Assembly (NCBI RefSeq): GCF_018139145.2
Contig: NC_059471.1
Coordinates: 217,701,494 to 217,765,493, forward strand
DNA: 64,000 nt
Direction: 5' to 3'
From: Gymnogyps californianus
Taxonomy: Eukaryota > Chordata > Aves > Accipitriformes > Cathartidae
Each line of letters starts with the position of its first letter. Position 1 is the first letter of the stretch. This document shows positions 62,007 through 64,000 of the stretch, in pieces. Both the position numbers and the translations under genes were made by a program. Under the pieces are notes generated by a model that worked only from the letters and a program-made list of their open reading frames with translations, was not told where the DNA came from and made no database searches.

Positions 62007-64000
62007 AATTTGTTTTGTTTTTTTAAATTAAGTAATTTAGAGGACTTATTTGAAAGGACCAATTCTACATATCCACTCTCAAGAATAATCCCTCTGGCTC
62101 ATTTCCTATTCTGTTTCAAAGGAATGGAAACACTCCTGTTTTTTCTTTCCCAACCCATTTTCTGTTTGATCCCTGCACCGTAGTCAGTACCAATTCCTTA
62201 TTGACAACCCTGCTCCACACAGGAACTCGGCACATAGTATTTTGTCTGGCACTACACAGCAGTCTCAAGACCACTGTAAAAAGAAAAAAGAAAGAAAAAA
62301 AAAAGGGAAAAAAAAAAATCTGTTTCATCATTCAAGCTGGTCACCCTCCTCATGGTTTTAACTTCAATGAAATACTGCTCCATGCACGGCGAGCTGAGTG
62401 CTTTCCAGAAAACGTGCAACACCTCCTCCCTTTCTTCCACTCTTTTTGTAAAGTTGACAAGCATCTGGAGTTTAATATGCCCTTAATGGATTCAAGCCTC
62501 CGCTGTAAATAAGTCGTTTGCTTTGCATTAAACAACCGACATCACACTGGCACTTTTGTTCTTGGAGGTGATTGCAGAGAGTTAATCAACGGGGCTCCTG
62601 TGATCCGGGTGCGTTAATTCTCATGCAGCAGCTCCATGGGCAGCGGGGTGGCTGCTGCAGCCATCAGCCGCCGCCTGCTAAGCCCCTTCTTGCAGCTCCC
62701 CAGTGGTGTTCAGCCACGTAGACCAGCACCTCTGCTAAGAAATGGGCCTCTAAGTCAGGTTTTAGCCATTTGCTGCTCAGTTTGGTTTTCCCCTTCCCCT
62801 AGCTTGGAGAGGAGCCACGGTGCTTACTCACTAAATGCTGCTTCTTCAACGATGCTGCGAGGAGGTAGCGATGATGCCCAGCATTACTCTCGCTCTTGTC
62901 TCTGTCCCTTGGCCATCGCAGCGAGGCAGGAGCAGAGTTTTGCAGCGCAGGTCGCAAAGATGCTGGCGGCGGCACGCAGGGCTTCACACATGCAAAGCAT
63001 GTGCCCCGCTGAGCTGCCTTCCTCACTCCTAAGAGCCCACTGTAGCGGGTAAGGTAGACCACACCGCCCCGATTTATTTTAAGAACTACCAACTGTTTGC
63101 AGCTGCAACAGCTCATCCGCCTGCCTGCCACAGCGACCATCGGCACCGGTGTCATCTTGTGAGAGGGAGGGATCTGAAATACCTTTGATGATCCAGGCCA
63201 ACGTGACGTGAAGGAGTTTTTTCAGCTAACTATGTTTCATGCTTCATGTATTCAATCAGATTAAAAAGCACCTCCTAGGCACTTAGTACATAAGAATGTT
63301 TTATTTAAAAAGCTATTTCAAACTTCCGGCTGTACATCTAGATAAACTCCAAATTCCCTGCAAAGGCAGCCTGGAATAATTCGTAAGTGAAAACTGATCC
63401 AGCAAGAAATAAATCATTTGCCATTTACTAATAAAATTAAATCCTGTTTTGAGTGTAATTATACCTCTGAAACTGTCCGGTACTGCTTTTTGCTACTCTG
63501 GCACAAAGCCCTCTATGCGTTTTTTAAAGCAAGTACATACATCCTGATACAGTTGGTTTCTAATCAGCAGATTTCAATGGTTATACTAACCATGAAGAAC
63601 TAACCTCATTCAGAAACAATAGCAACACAAACCAAGAGATCGTATATCATGATTTTCACAAGGAGCCATGACTGAAATCACTGGTGTTCACCAAACCTCC
63701 TTAGTCTTGAGAGACTTGTGTCTACCCTCTGATTACAACAGCCAGAAATGGTCTGGTTTTGATAGCTCCTGAGATGGCCTGAATTAGAGGAGCTGCCAAC
63801 CTCCAGTTGAGGGGAGGACTAGAGGACAACCTCTAACAGAGGAGAGACGGCCAGTCTTGGCTTGGTGCTGTCCTGCCTGCGTTCCTCCTCTATCTGGACC
63901 AACGCTGGCTGGTACCTGGAAGCCACATCCCATGCAAAGATGTCCACTTCCCAGCCAGGCCTGACTCGCACGGGCGCAGAGCTCGCTCGCAGCGTTTCCT

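Larger units (their letters stand above)
53617..64000 (-). other. NRF1 5' intron, running to the right edge
   Basis: The acceptor of the first coding exon ends at 53617, so the DNA to its right is a 5'-UTR intron, possibly containing or preceding an upstream noncoding exon. It carries a MIR-like head (56793-56860), a solo LTR (58806-59390), a truncated CR1 (60385-60645) and small CpG-denser patches at 62920-62990 and 63960-64000. The stretches 53650-56790, 56870-58790, 59400-60380 and 60650-62900 show no recognisable gene. The open frame at 54827-55237 (136 codons) matches nothing I know. Confidence 0.8.

Overview
The window is a piece of a bird nuclear genome. It is AT/GC-mixed vertebrate-style DNA with long introns and GT/AG splice sites. 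It carries CR1 LINE copies with the avian 3' terminus (repeats of ATTCTATG) and an avian endogenous-retrovirus LTR. The LTR type suggests a neoavian bird, but the species cannot be fixed from sequence alone.

One protein-coding gene fills the window: NRF1 (nuclear respiratory factor 1), transcribed right to left on the minus strand. All ten coding exons are present and intact, from the ATG at 53605-53607 to the TGA at 2383-2385. Exon lengths are 223, 115, 127, 141, 159, 198, 102, 158, 125 and 164 nt, summing to 1512 nt, or 503 codons plus stop. As I recall, 503 residues is also the length of the mammalian protein. Every junction keeps frame and has a GT donor and an AG acceptor. The 3' UTR runs from 2382 down to about 465, where an AATAAA signal (minus strand, 488-493) precedes a GU-rich stretch. 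The noncoding 5' exon(s) and promoter are not identified. Intron 1 (5'-UTR intron) starts at 53617 and continues toward or past the right edge.

Layout, left to right: 1-464 downstream flank; 465-2546 3' UTR and last coding exon; 2547-29794 a 27-kb last intron with an antisense CR1 next to the last exon, a homeodomain-type TAATC cluster near 5.8 kb and otherwise unremarkable DNA; 29795-40657 exons 9 to 5, with an old CR1/L3-like LINE at 30.5-31.4 kb; 40658-48053 a 7.4-kb intron with a 22-bp perfect palindrome; 48054-53607 exons 4 to 1; 53617-64000 5' intron with a solo LTR in the sense of NRF1 and a truncated CR1. Several degenerate MIR/L2-like fragments are scattered in the introns.

No second gene, RNA gene, CRISPR array or novel multi-gene system could be supported. 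Long open frames in the introns look like chance or repeat-derived frames. The most interesting leads are regulatory: the sense-oriented LTR upstream of the first coding exon, the TAATC cluster, the A/U foldback in the 3' UTR, and the palindrome within a direct repeat.
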